Positions 1-12,896 of a stretch of 64,000 bases of DNA are shown piece after piece. Where the stretch lies: NCBI GenBank assembly GCA_012932865.1, contig SAXG01000001.1, forward strand, positions 2,841,693 through 2,905,692, in the 5' to 3' direction. The notes under the pieces are model-generated. The model was given only the letters and a program-made list of their open reading frames with translations. It made no database searches and had not been told where the DNA came from. Source of the stretch: Amylostereum areolatum. Its lineage: Eukaryota; Basidiomycota; Agaricomycetes; Russulales; Stereaceae. Numbering within the stretch: position 1 is the stretch's first letter; the number at the start of each line of letters is the position of its first letter. The position numbers and the translations under genes are program-made.

Positions 1-1320
1 CCACGCGCTCGCAAACATGGCCACCCTCACCAAACTCGTTGACGATCACCCAGATCTTCTCAAGTGGGCATATCAAGCAGCCCTGGATAGGAAACTCCGG
101 GTTCTTCGTCTGCTCAGTGGGTACCATCTGCGTCGTCTCGGACATGGCTCCACACCCATACGAAACCATCCTCAGAGATTCTTCGCCTTCCTCAAGACAC
201 AATTCGCCGCAACTGGCTCTCCGAGTATGAATATGACGAATACGTTGATACGTATTCCATCAAAGGTGCGCAACATGAGTCTTTTGACGGTATCGGCCTT
301 GACGTACCGATCGTTTTAGTGACGGTTGATTCATGGAAACTTCCATTCCGAGGACGTTCCGCCAGGCTTTTGTACGATATTCTATCAAGTTATCTGGACT
401 CCTGCCAAGATCACCACGCTCTCTACGCTGCCCATATCCAGTCCTCGGGCACGGGGAAATCGCGCGCGCACGACGAGCTTGCCAAAGACATACTTTACAT
501 CCCTCTCAACTTCGCCCGTATGTTTTCACGAGGTACGCCAGGTTCCTCGCCTTAGCTTGAACATCGCATATAAATTTGCCATGGATTACAGGGTATCCGC
601 CTAAAGACCTTGGCGCCAGCGTATGGCTCAAAGGAAACGTGAGATACACGACTCGTAGCAACGGCAGGTGGAACGTTCACACCACCCGGAAAATGTTGCA
701 AGGGTTCCTCCGTGCACTTTTCACTGTCGCCGAGCGACGCTTGAACGACATACAGAACAATCCACGATGTTCGCGCAACTTTCAATTTAGTGATCTCACA
801 TACTGACTGCATCACAGTGAACATACCCTCCCAGAAGATCGAAGACATCGAACATGACGTCGTCGCGGCGGACCCGCCAATCGGGACTACCGAGGGTGAT
901 TCTCCCAGCGTGAAGGCCACACTTTTCCGTCTCGCTCGATTATCGCGCGCCTTTCGCGAGAGACTTGCTTCGGGTGGTACGTTCTGGTCCCACGGAAGAT
1001 ATCGACGAATGTTTCACCAGGAGGTCAAGGAGGAAGCCGACAAGGTACGTATCTAGAGCACGATAATCGGGCGAGTTGATTTCCTGATGGAAGTATAGTT
1101 TGTGAGAACCTGCGTGCTGGATCCTTCCAGGCTCGGGGTTGAGGTGTATATAACAGAATCACGTACGTCTTCTGTTCTTCGGAAATGTGTATGCACTGTT
1201 GAGACATCGACCCAGATGACAGTTTTTTGACCGCCGCCAAACGGTTCAAGGCCTTCCTCGATCCTCTCGGAGTATGCGATGATCGCCTACTCTCCGTCAT
1301 ATGTATCGACGAAGCACACG
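1..1320 (+). pseudogene. Truncated inverted copy of the Crinkler-like P-loop NTPase gene
   Basis: The window opens inside a gene whose translated exons match the minus-strand gene at 2964-6213 almost block for block. The order is an HPDLLKWAYQA segment, the VDSWKLPFRGRSARLLYDIL segment, a Walker A-like SSGTGKSRAHDELAK near 440-485, YPPKDLGASVWLKGNVRY near 595-645, and the Walker B segment LLSVICIDEAH at 1288-1319. Introns sit where they do in the full copy (about 121-177, 521-590, 770-823, 1047-1098 and 1154-1211) and the exons remain in frame. Homology stops dead at 1320, where a 294 bp inverted-repeat element begins and supplies a stop, so everything after Walker B, including the nuclease-like C-terminus, is lost. 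The 5' end lies outside the window. It may be transcribed, but it cannot make the full protein. Family assignment is inference; the duplication itself is read directly. Confidence 0.75.
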
Positions 1321-1614
1321 CATCAGGAAAAACCTCCCTTACTAAAATCAACAAATCCAGCAAATTAGCGCTAGTTAGAGGGGGACCTTCCTAAAGTGAA
1401 CTAACGGGCTCTATTCTCACAAAACCCCGTACACATTTCGATGCACCGTCGTCGACATTGACCTCATATTTGCACTTCAAATACATAGTTGAGGCCAGAA
1501 GGGTGACAGGGACCTACGTTGACGTAGTGCCTTGCAGGTTGGCAGCGGGAACAGGGAATTAGGAAGGTCCCCCTCTAATTAGTAGATTTTTAGTAAGGGA
1601 GGTTTTTCCTGATG
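1321..1614. mobile_element. MITE-like inverted-repeat element, 294 bp
   Basis: Two nearly perfect terminal inverted repeats bound this segment. CATCAGGAAAAACCTCCCTT and the bases after it (1321-1347) recur as reverse complement at 1588-1614. A second inner inverted stretch, AGAGGGGGACCTTCCTAA at about 1377-1394, matches 1559-1576. There is no coding capacity inside. The left end abuts the last base of homology to the NTPase gene. No clear target-site duplication is visible, so the superfamily is undetermined. The sequence beyond the right end does not resume the gene, which suggests a rearrangement or deletion after insertion. Confidence 0.75.
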
Positions 1615-2963
1615 GACTCTCTAATCATCCACCGCATTCACGATCTTGTACTTACTGCATCTCTCTCTTGCTATCATCTATATATTCCATCGGACTTTGT
1701 TCTATTCCTGGTCACCCCGCGGGTGTGTGAAAGGCTGTGAAGCCGTCAGTTGGCATAATAATATATGGGGGTACGTTCTTAAGCTTGCGGGTCCAGCGTC
1801 CCCGCATTCGCCGCCTTGCACATCCCGCATTGCTCAGGAACCTCCATACACCGGTAGTCCTTGCGCCCGCGATCTTTCTCCTCGCCAAACACTCTGGGAC
1901 GAAACACACTGGTCAGCAACGCCCAAGAAGAACTTGAGTGTTCACACTCACTTCTCGCATTCCACGCGTTTGGACGGATGGCAGTCTGCAGTGTGTTGGA
2001 CGATGTAGTGTGAATATTCGCCCTGGATCGGGGGAAGAAGAGGTCAGGGGTGCGATGAGGATGAGGAGAGGTGGAGGACGGTGCATACGACGTGACCGCA
2101 TAAATAGCTGGGAAGCACGCTGATCTGATAGCACATGTTGAGGTCGCGTTCGAGGATGTTTACTGAAAATGGACCGAGGGGAGAAGCGAGAAAGGCGGGG
2201 GAGGGCGAGGCGGGGGGTTTGAGGTCCATTGAACAGCTTTATATGCTGTATAACAATCGGGAGGCGGCGGGCCTGAGGAGGCGGCGGAGGAGGGCAAGGC
2301 CACTGTGCGGGAGGTTTGGTTTCGAAACAATGAACGGGTGGCCCATTGAAGGCGACGTGCATGACAATGAAAAAGGATTCGACGGTGCCGCGAGGTGGGA
2401 ACGGTGCCACAACCGATATCGGCCATCGCCGAACGGTCCATCCAAATCGTCGCCCTCGCCATCACTTCTTCCCTGCGTCCATCCGCCGGTGATGCAACTC
2501 ACTCCTTTACGCCAACGACTGCCGATCCGCCCTCACTCCTCCTCGAACCCGCCGCCTGCCTTGGGGCAGAGTCGCCGCGCATATTTCCAGGATAGTCTGG
2601 ACCGATGCCTTAGAGGCATGGGCGTGTTTGAGGAAACTGGCCAGCAGTGGACTGTCGATGCTTGAAGCGCCGCGCGACGAGCACGCGCAGGTCCGCGCCG
2701 GGGCGGGCAATTTCCCGCGCACCGGGGTGCTCGTCGGCGAGCGTATGGAAAGTTCGAGGTCGAGGTGCGTCACGGGGGGAAGCAGGTGAAGGTATTTGTT
2801 GACGGACATCTTTATAAGTACACAATGAATACAGATACTGGTTATCTTGCCTTCAACCCACGCGTACGGTCGCTGCGGGGCCATCCTTACTGGGCTCTGC
2901 TACCGTACCTGCTTACAGTGCCATCCTTCTCGTGCTCAATCCCATCTGATCGACTCCGCGATT
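1615..2963. other. No confident gene; mixed-strand open frames
   Basis: This interval separates the truncated copy from the stop codon of the full minus-strand copy. Open frames occur on both strands, notably 2135-2665 (+) and 2507-2884 (-). They overlap each other, have no recognisable domain and show no clear intron pattern. The minus-strand frame at 2507-2884 (KYLHLLPPVTHLDLEL near its start) is the better candidate for a small unrecognised gene, but nothing else supports it. Confidence 0.4.
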
Positions 2964-5900
2964 TTACCCTCGAGCTTCCATCTTCACGAAGTTCCGGAAA
3001 TGATGAAGACTTGCGCCCGTCGCGGGGTGGAGTGAACGGCGTGCCTCGGTTCGCTGAGCTTTGAGTGCGTCCATAGCACCACCCTCAGGCTCGTAAGCTT
3101 TCATAGGATTGCGCGAACGCGCGAGGAGGGAAGTATAGGCCGCAGCTTCCTGTGGATAGATGGGGACAAACGTCTTGTGGGATGCCCCCGCGCACCATAT
3201 ATCATAGGCGGTGAAATTGGCCGGGACCGACTCGCTCGCTGGAGCCGATATCCCCGATTTCGACGACGCGAGCGCGAAAACCATACGGATGATAGGCCTG
3301 GTTTTGAAGTGGCTCCCCCCTGATTCGGAGAAAACCCCCACATGGAACGGATCCATAGCTTTGAAGAGGTATTCCTTTATAGTCGCCGTGTATGACCCGT
3401 CGTTCTTCACTTGGACGATGATCGCCGAAACACTGTCGGGATGGAGAACGGTCCCGAACAGGACGGGGATGATGATGTCTGCCCCACGCTGGTTATTGGC
3501 GCATATGGCAGCGGCACCGCGCACGATCAAGCGAACAAGGTACTCCTCGCTAAGAACGTCGAGATCGTGGACTTTCACAAAGTGGTTGAACCAAATGTAT
3601 CCCTCCTGGAATGCGTCCCGGAGCGGCTTGTCCCGGTCATCGACTTGGTCTTCCGCATATCTAGCCGGCAGATTATCCAGAACGTCTGTTTTCAGGAGAG
3701 CGGCCAGGAATTCCGCGACCTTGATGACACGATCCATCAAAAATCCGTCGTCGTTGAGGCTTTCCCCGGGGTTCGTGTACGATCGTGTCGTTTTCGACGC
3801 TCTGTCACGCGCAAGCAGCAGGACGAGCGCCGCGATAACCTCCCCGCGGTCACCAGGGTCCAGACATGATGAGTCGACATGCGAGAGAAGCGCGGAGGCA
3901 GCATTCCAGCCTGGGTCTGCCATACCGAACGAGGCGGCTTCGGCGAGCAGCGGTTCGGATGCTGCCACAGTCGTGAGGCTGCAAAAGTCTGGGGTCACCG
4001 AGAGACAGATTCTCATGTGGCGTTGTACCTGCGTGCGTTCTGCCTTGCGGTCTTCCCACTCGGCGGATTTAAAATCGAGGCCCAAGCGCACGGCCAAACA
4101 TGCCAGCTTCATGTTGGTATCGAGTTTATGTATCTCCGGTTCACCACAAAGAAGCTTCGCGCGCGAGAACCCTATCATGTCCCTCCTGGTCTTCTCACCT
4201 CCAGCGCTCGCGTCGTAACGTGATGGGAATCTGGAGAGAATACGGTCGGCGACAACTCATGCGAGGGGAGGATCAGACTCACAGCGAACGCCCGAGATGA
4301 GAGATTTGATACGTTGATGCGACTCGGGATAGTGTCCATGTACGATCGTACACGTCCACATTGCTGGCGAATTCATCAAAGCCTGTCTTGGTGATTGGGT
4401 CGAACAGGTTGAACATCGATCTTGGATCAAGCGGATGCTTTGGTGGAAGGGCACGGAACTCGGCGAACGTTGACAGGAAAACGGTGAAGAAGGGAATGTT
4501 CCTTATTTCATGCAAAGAACGCAGAAGCTCGTCGAAGAGAGTCCAGGATACGCCATCGATCGGCTCCGTCAGCCCGTGTGCTTCGTCGATACATATGACG
4601 GAGAGTAGGCGATCATCGCATACTCCGAGAGGATCGAGGAAGGCCTTGAACCGTTTGGCGGCGGTCAAAAAACTGTCATCTGGGTCGATGTCTTAACAGT
4701 GCATACACATTTCCGAAGAACAGAAGACGTACGTGAATCCGTTATATACACCTCAATCCCGAGCCCGGCGGAAGGATCCAGAACGCAGGTTCTCACAAAC
4801 TATACTTCCATCAGGAAATCAACTCGCCCGATTATCGTGCTCTAGATACGTACCTTGTCGGCTTCCTCTTCGACCTCCTGGTAAAACATTCGTCGATATC
4901 TTCCGTGGGACCAGAACGTACCACCCGAAGCAAGTCTCTCGCGAAAGGCGCGCGATAATCGAGCGAGACGGAAAAGTGTGGCCTTCACGCTGGGAGAATC
5001 ACCCTCGGTAGTCCCGATTGGCGGGTCCGCCGCGACGACGTCATGTTCGATGTCTTCGATCTTCTGGGAGGGTATGTTCACTGTGATGCAGTCAGTATGT
5101 GAGGTCACTAAATTGAAAGTTGCGCGAACATCGTGGATTGTTCTGTATGCCGTTCAAGCGCCGCTCGGTAATAGTGAAAAGTGCATGGAGGAACCCTTGC
5201 AATAGTTTTCGGGTGTAGTGAACGTCCTGGACACCACCATCCGTGTATCTCACGTTTCCTTTGAGCCACGCGTCGATTCCTCCATCTGAAGGAGGATAAC
5301 CTGTAATACATGGCAAATTTATATGCGATGTTCAAGTTAAGGGGAGGGACTTGGCGTACCTCGTGAAAACATACGGGCGAAGTTGAGAGGGATGTAAAGT
5401 ATGTCTTTGGCAAGCTCGTCGTGCGCGCGCGATTTCCCCGTGCCCGAGGACTGAATATGGGCAGCGTAGAGAGCGTAGTGATCTTGGCAGGAGTCCAGAT
5501 AACTCGAAAGAATGTCGTACAAAAGCCTAGCAGAACGTCCCCGAAACGGAAGTTTCCATGAATCGACCGTCACTAAAACGATCGGTACGTCAAAGCTGAT
5601 ACCGTCAAAAGGCTCGTGTTGCGCACCTTTGATGGAATACGTGTCAAGGTATTCGTAAGATTCTCTATCCCGGGCGATCTTCCGGCAAATGATGCTTGGG
5701 GGAAGGCGAAGAATCTCTGAAGGGAGCGCGTGGAGTCATGTCTAAGAAGACGTAGATGGCACCCACTAAGCAAACGAAGAACGCGGAAATTATTGTTCTG
5801 CGTTGCTTGGTATGCCCATTTGAGAAGATCCGGATGGTTTTCAACGAGTCTGGTCAGGGCGACCGGTTTTGCGAGCGCGCCATCCAAGCAAGACGGCGAT

Positions 5901-6213
5901 TCTTCTATCACCGCCTTGAGCAGCGACAGCAGCCACTTGCGCCAGTTCTCGTCCACGTTGCCAGTTGTGCTCAAGAGATGTAGGTCTTCTGTAGGCATTT
6001 GATCTTCCAATGCGTTCATGAGGTCTTTGTCCAGGGATTTGTGGTTGAAAAAGCCATCTTCGGCGAGCATAGATGGATCGGGTTTGTATTCGTCGACGGT
6101 ACTACTACTCACCGGCTTTTCGGGGTCTGTGGGATATTTTGAAGTGAGTGTCGGAGGTGATCCTGATTTGATTCCTTACCCGTAACGCGACTTGTTGGAC
6201 TATTCGGTGACAT
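2964..6213 (-). CDS. Crinkler-like P-loop NTPase with REase-like C-terminus (copy A)
   Basis: This is a multi-exon gene of roughly 950 residues. I place the start at the ATG at 6211-6213 because a short first exon (MSPNSPTSRVT) joins in frame, through a GTAAGG...CACAG intron, to the exon carrying KPVSSSTVDEYKPDPSMLAED. Downstream exons give SSGTGKSRAHDELAK (Walker A-like), a middle region with YPPSDGGIDAWLKGNVRY, and LLSVICIDEAHG (Walker B). A large last exon holds NNQRGADIIIPVLFG followed by SAIIVQVKN, the D...QxK arrangement of PD-(D/E)XK nuclease folds. Introns are 50-55 nt apart from a longer two-intron stretch near 4690-4855. Family knowledge: NTPase plus nuclease architectures are described for Crinkler-type eukaryotic effectors. 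Function in this organism is unknown. There is no signal peptide. Copies at 1-1320 and 8974-12107 are paralogues. Confidence 0.75.
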
Positions 6214-6596
6214 GGTGAGGGTACGGAGGGGTACTATTTGGGAGAAAGTGCCGTGGCTGGCCGTGGACCTCAGGCTGCTGCCGTGAAGGGCACGGCAAAT
6301 TCCGGCTCAAGCTTCATGAGACATCATCGTTCCGCACAACGCTAAATACAATGGGATGTACACAATGTACCACTGGCATAAACGAAGGGGGACTAGAGGG
6401 ATGCTAAAGAAGATGCAATGTTTCTTTTCGGTACCTAGCACTCGTCCTTGGAAATGCCAGCACACATATTGCGATGTTCTACTGGGATATCTGGGCAGCT
6501 TCGCCCAACCGATCCGGCTCTACATAGCATCCGTTAGACAGAAGTAGGTTGAGGCAGTCCACCGAAGAACTCACAGTTCCCCGAAGACCACCACGC
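6214..6596. other. Intergenic spacer, upstream of copy A
   Basis: This lies between the start of the minus-strand NTPase gene and the stop codon of the minus-strand protease. It should hold the promoter of copy A. A 63-residue open frame at 6356-6547 has no recognisable feature. I see no RNA gene or repeat. Confidence 0.4.
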
Positions 6597-8246
6597 TCAA
6601 ACCCCAACAACGACTACCCCAACGGTGCTCGCAACGACTAACCACCACCGCATCACACCCACGCCGACCCTCACCCTCACGCCCGTACTCGCATCGCTCG
6701 TGTCCGTCGCGCTCGCGCTCACACTTCCAATCGTTGGCGTCGGTGCCCCCTCGCGCCCGCCGTTCTCCTGCCCTCCAAACTCCCGCGCCGTATCGCTCAG
6801 CGCTGCGAAGCCCACGCTCGGAGGGTTGAACCGGTACACTGAGTACACGTTCTTAAGAAAGGTGTCGCCGACGATCCATGGGGGCTCCTGGTTCCCTTCC
6901 ACGAACGCGCCTTGACAGGTGTTCCCGCCCACGCGTTGAAACAAGAAGTCGTCGGGAGAGACAGGCCACGCAGGGCCCGTGCCAAAAGCCATAGTGACGT
7001 TTGGGCGGGCATTGCAAGCTACACGAGCAAAGTCACGACATCAGACAGATGCATATATCGAGTCGAGAAGAATGGCCCACGATAGGTATAAAACCCGTTC
7101 GAATCCGGGCCCGACGACCCCGGTATCTGCGCGTACAACCCCGAAATCGCGTCGCTCGGGCCCAGGACCAGTGTCGTCCCAGTATCAATCGCCGCGGTCC
7201 GTCCCGTGCTTGCAAACTGCACCTCGTTCCCACCCACGTGGAGCGTCGTCAGCGGGAGCGTCCAGAACCGCACCTGGCCTTGTGGGATGTCCTGAAAGTC
7301 GATGTCGCCCGTGAAGAGCGAGTTGTTGACCGCGCCCAGGGTGAAGGTCCCGCCGGGTTCCAGCGCGCCCGTGCCCGAGATGTTGCGGAAGCGCGTGAGG
7401 TGGAACGCGAAGAGCGGCGTGGCGAGCACGTTGGATTGCGCGAGAGCCTGCCAGAGCGGCGTAGCGCCGGAGGACGCGAGCGCTTGCCAGCCCATGCCCA
7501 TGATGCCGGAGAGCGGGTTGTTGACGAGGCAAGACGAGAACCAGTCGCAGACACCTGTCAGAGCGTGCATTGGAAAGTCATCAGTGAATGACCAAGGGAG
7601 TAGATCGAGGGCAGCGTACCGAACGTTTGGTTGGTTACTTGCAAGCCGGCCAGTTGGACGATGTCGCGCCCGAGGGCACCCTTTGCCTGTCCTGAGCCGT
7701 AGGAGATGGAGAACGGTGTAGTAAGGTTGGTGAAGGACGACGAGCCTGACGCGTCGAACTTGTTCGTGCGGTCATCGCACCCTGTGCAATCCTCTTGAGC
7801 GAGCCAAAGGTCCGCGGAGCCCGTGTCAAGCACAACATCAAAGGCCACCGGTGGTGTTCCAACGGCAATTGAACCGTAATATCTGGTGAAAGGGGCGTTA
7901 GAAACAACGCGAGGATGATCGGAGGACCACTGACGACGTGTCGCCCTGCTGGTTGCCGAGCCTGAATCATGACATGAGATGGGAAGCGCTCGATAAAGTA
8001 GCAGATGAGAACATACAGGTTAGTACCGGAGTCTCGCTTGGATAGATCCTTCCCATACTTGCGCTTAATCAGCTCCACATGCATCCTGGCACGGAGGTGT
8101 GGATCCTGGTCTTCTTGTTGCACCCTACGACGGACGAGAGGAATGTGCAGTTGTGAACGCTGTTCGGCTGCTGTGGGGATCGCGAGGACAGCATGTGAAA
8201 ATGTCGTAAGAACAAAGCAAAAGGGCAAGGAAAAAATGAGTCGCAT
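6597..8246 (-). CDS. Secreted, probably GPI-anchored pepsin-like aspartic protease (A1 family), paralogue 1
   Basis: The N-terminus MRLIFSLPFCFVLTTFSHA is a signal peptide. After a basic propeptide, exons join in frame to give YYGSIAVGTPPVAFDVVLDT, with the first catalytic DTGSADLW, then the second, AAIDTGTTLV. The tail IVGDTFLKNVYSVYRF is the usual A1 C-terminal strand, followed by a Ser/Thr-rich linker and a hydrophobic end (about 18 residues, VVASTVGVVVVGV) that fits GPI attachment. Introns fall at about 8012-7960, 7935-7881, 7623-7562 and 7080-7022. The start at 8244-8246 is preceded by a TATA-like TTTATATTT about 50 bp upstream. Both active-site Asp residues are present. It shares gene structure and about half its residues with the protease at 16693-18344. 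Confidence 0.9.
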
Positions 8247-8973
8247 GAAGAGAAGGAGAATGAAGCAGGAATGCGCACCGTTGATTGTGTTAAATATAAA
8301 TGGGACGACTACATCAGCGCGCGCTCCCTTAGGGCGATGTGATACCTCGCGCTTGTCGGACTGCACGGCCTGTTTGAAGATATTCAGAAGCATACAGCAA
8401 GTGATGAGGTACACATACATGTCTATTGAGTCGATCCTGTTTTAAGCTTGGGATGCAGCGGGGGGGAGGGGGGCAGTTCACAGCCTTGATGCGATGTCAG
8501 CGTTATAGTCGGGCTAGACGGAGCATAGAGCGACAATATTAAAGTTCAGCCTATGCAGAGCGACCAGAAATCGTGAGCAGGTGAATGTATCGAGTAGAAT
8601 AATCATACCGAAAGATGAAACAACCATGGCGTCACATCTGCTTCGCTATTTGTCCGCTGGCACACGGGGAACCATATGTTTATCAAGGGGCGAGAACTAA
8701 GGATATGTGCGCGTGAAACCTGAAGACCTGAATGATATAGGACGCATCTGGAGGAAACGTTACGGTCGTTAGGGGAGAGAACGTTCAACGAAGTTCAACA
8801 ATGGACCGGTGATCACGTGCCGATAGGCCAACGATAGATTAGATAACAAGCAGGACGAGAACTACTTAGTACCAGAAGTTGAAGTTGAAGTACCACGAAG
8901 CTATACTTCTACATATCTGCGTACCGTCGTTCCCTCCCCTTACCAAGTGCGGCGGAGGATGAAGGGAAAATGT
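8247..8973. other. Intergenic spacer with no gene seen
   Basis: This lies between the protease start and the stop codon of NTPase copy B. It contains the protease promoter (TATA-like sequence at about 8289-8301) and a G-run at about 8459-8472. No coding or RNA signal is supported. Confidence 0.4.
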
Positions 8974-11900
8974 TCACCGGAATACGTATAATATGTCATC
9001 TCTCGTAGTATTCTTGCCTCGCGTGCCAGTGAGTAGGGAATCGTAAACATCGGCCTCCTGCTCGCGAATAGGGATGAATGTCTCGTGGGATGTGCCTGCA
9101 CACCATATGTCGTAGGCGGTGAACTTGTCCGGGGCCGATGCGCTCGACGGACACGATGTACCCGACCTCGACGAGGCGAGCGCGAATACCATGCGGATGA
9201 CGGACCTTGCGGCTTCGGCGTCGCTTCTCCCCTTGTCCGGAAAGATCCCCACCTGGAAGGGATCCATGGCCTCGAAAGTGTACTCTCTCGGACTCGTTGT
9301 ATACGACCGGTCGGTCTTCACCTGCACGAGGATCGCCGAAACACTGTCAGGATGGAGGACGGTTCCGAACAGGACGGGAACGATGATGTCTACCCCGCGT
9401 TGGTTGTTGGGGCAAATAACAGCGGCACCGCGCACGATCAAACGAGCGAGGTAATCCGTGTCGTTGAACACGTCGAGATCGTCGGCCTTCACGAAGTGGT
9501 TGAACCAGATGTGGCCCTCCTGGAACGTGTCCCTGAGCGGCCTGTCCCGGTCTTCAGCTCGATGCTCCGCATACCTGGCCGGCAGCTGACCCAGAACGTC
9601 CGCCTTCAGGAGAGCGACAAGGAAGTCCGTGACTTTCACGACGCGTCTCGTCGCGAATCCGTCCTCGTCGAGGTCTGCATGCTTTGCTGGATCTAGGCGC
9701 GTCTCCTTCGATGCCATGTCACGCGCCAGCAGGAGAAGAAGGGCCGCAACGATTTCCCCGCGATCGCCAGGGTCCACATGCGACTTGTCGATGTGCGACA
9801 GGAGAGCGTCGGCGGCACCCCAGCTTGCATCCGTCATGCCCTCCGAAGCGGCTTCAGCGAGCAAGGGCTCTGATGCCACTGCCGTGGTCATATTGTAAGA
9901 GTCTGCCATCACCGACAGACACATTCTCATGTGGTGCTCGACCTGGGCGAGTTCTTCCCCGCCGTCCTTCCACTGGGCGGCTCTGAAGTTGAGGCCCAAG
10001 CGCACGGACAAACATGCCAACTTCATGGCGTCATGCAGCGCCGACGCACCACTGCCGCGAAGAAGCTGGGTGCGCGCGAACGCTACTATGTTTTTCTTCG
10101 TCTCGGGGTCCCCCGCGTCATACCGCGCGGGAAATCTGAAGGCGATGTCGGTACACACACTCCCTTGCAAGGGAGAGCGTGGATCACTCACAGCGAACGC
10201 CCAAGATGAGCAATATGATGCGTTGATGCGATGCGGGACAGCGTCCACGTGCGGTCGCGCACATCCACTCTACTGGCGAACTCGTCGAAGCCTGTCTCGA
10301 CGATTGGGGGGAACGGGTTCATGCTGTACCCCCGGATCGGTGGATAGACACGAAGTTTGACGGCGTCTAACAGGAAAACGGTGAAGAAGGGCAGGTCCTG
10401 TATTCGATTCAGAGAATGGAGGAGCTCGTGGAACAGATTTCCTGGGCTCCAGCCCATCAGTCTGTGTGCTTCGTCGATGCATATGACGGTGAGCGGAAGA
10501 TATCCGGTCCTTACGCCCAGAGGGTTGAGGAAGGCGGCGAGTTTTTTGGCCGCCGTGGGCATGCTGTCGTCTGGGCGAGTACATGAACACGGTGTACAGA
10601 CCTGCAAAACACAGATGACCTACTTGACTGTGTTACGTACGTCTCAGTCGAGGTTGCACGATCGAGCACGCAAGTCAGCACAAACTAAACGTACGGTCCA
10701 TCGTTAGAGAATGACCTCGCGCAAGGACCGTCGAACGGACGTACCTTGTCTGCTTCCACCTGTACCTCTTCGTAGAATGTCCATCGATACTCTCCATGAG
10801 CTTCGAACGTACAGCCCGAGGCAAGCCTTTCCCGAAAGGCGCGCGACAATCGCGCGAGACGGAAGAGCGTGGCCCTCAGGATTGACCGGTCCCGATTGGT
10901 GGTCCCGATTGGAGGGTCGGCGTCGACGGCGTCCGGATCGATGTCCTCGATTTTACGGGAGGGTATATTCACTGGGGAGCCACGTCAGCACGAGATCACT
11001 GAATCGAAGACCATCCGACAAACGCTGCGGATCGTGTTGGATGTCGTTTAAACGCCGCTCGGTCACGGTAAAAAGCGCGTAGAAGAACCCCTGGAGTCGC
11101 TTTCGAGTGTAGTGATCGTCGATCTTGCAGCTTTTGTTGATCCACACGCCGATATTCCGGTCAGGAGGTGGATAACCTGCCATAGTTCAGTGAGTATTCC
11201 GTTCAGGGTTGAAGGATACGGTGGTCACGAACACTGGCAGGTCGTATCGTTGGGAGCGAGGTTGAGAGGAATGTAGAGGACGTGTTTCGCGAGCTCGTCG
11301 TGCGCGCGGGACTTCCCTGTACCAGCAGACTGAATATGAGTAGTATAGCGAGCGTCATGCCTTCCGAGTTGGTCGATCTTCATATGATCCATCAGAATCG
11401 CGTGTAGGAGCCTAGCAGAGCGTCCGCGGAACGGAATTCTCCATGAATCAACTGCCCCTGCCAGTTGCAGGACGACTATTCAGTGCGAATACCGTGGAAG
11501 AGCACATACAACACGCGCACCCTTTTTGAAAGACGAATCGACGACATATAGGGCTTGCGAGGTGTCGTTACAGCGGATAAGGGGACCGGGGCAGTCCACA
11601 CGTAGAATTTCTAAAGATAACTCTGGATGAGTTTAGAGCTCAAAATCGCGTCGTTGGCGCTCACTGAGCAAACGGATGACGCGGTCATCCCCATCCAGCA
11701 CGGTCGCTTGATATACCCACTTCAGCATGTCGGGGTGGTCGTCTAGAACTCGTTCCAGGCCGACGCCCCTACTGCTCAGCGCGGTGTTCATATAGGGATC
11801 AGAGACGAGTATTATGTATGCGAGCACACAGCGCAGCCACATGCGCCAGCTCTTGTTCACCTTGCCACCGGCATCCAAGAACGGAATGTTGGGTTTGAGC

Positions 11901-12107
11901 TCCCCAAGGACATCGACGAATCCGGCCGGATTCGAGTTTTGGTAACTGTAAGCTTTGTCTTCAGCAAGCATAGAAGGATCTGGCCTGGACGCAGACCGCG
12001 CCGTTTGTGAAGACTCGAAGGCAACGACCAGGCTTGAAGGGGCTGCGTTTAGAGATGATTAGTCTGGCCACGCTTGGACATGGAAGAAACGTACGCTCGT
12101 TGACCAT
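8974..12107 (-). CDS. Crinkler-like P-loop NTPase with REase-like C-terminus (copy B)
   Basis: This is a full-length paralogue of the gene at 2964-6213. A short first exon MVNE (ATG at 12105-12107) joins through GTACGT...CGCAG to a Ser-rich exon leading into RPDPSMLAED, the same block as copy A. It retains SAGTGKSRAHDELAK (Walker A), AEDKVRP-type exon borders, LTVICIDEAHRL (Walker B) and NNQRGVDIIVPVLFG...SAILVQVKT in the single large last exon. Two joins are less clean than in copy A. The first, near 11460-11500, needs a short (about 44 nt) intron not present in A. The second, near 10570-10670, joins in frame only if a weak GTGCAA donor is used. The gene is otherwise uninterrupted. Its N-terminal third has diverged more than the nuclease-like region. 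Function is inferred from family only. Confidence 0.7.

Positions 12108-12896
<789 letters not shown>

Noticed and set aside
2135..2665. 176-residue plus-strand open frame
   Set aside because: Composition-driven, overlapped by comparable minus-strand frames, with no domain.
7001..7591. Plus-strand open frames over the first aspartic protease
   Set aside because: Shadows of the minus-strand protease exons, which carry the catalytic motifs.
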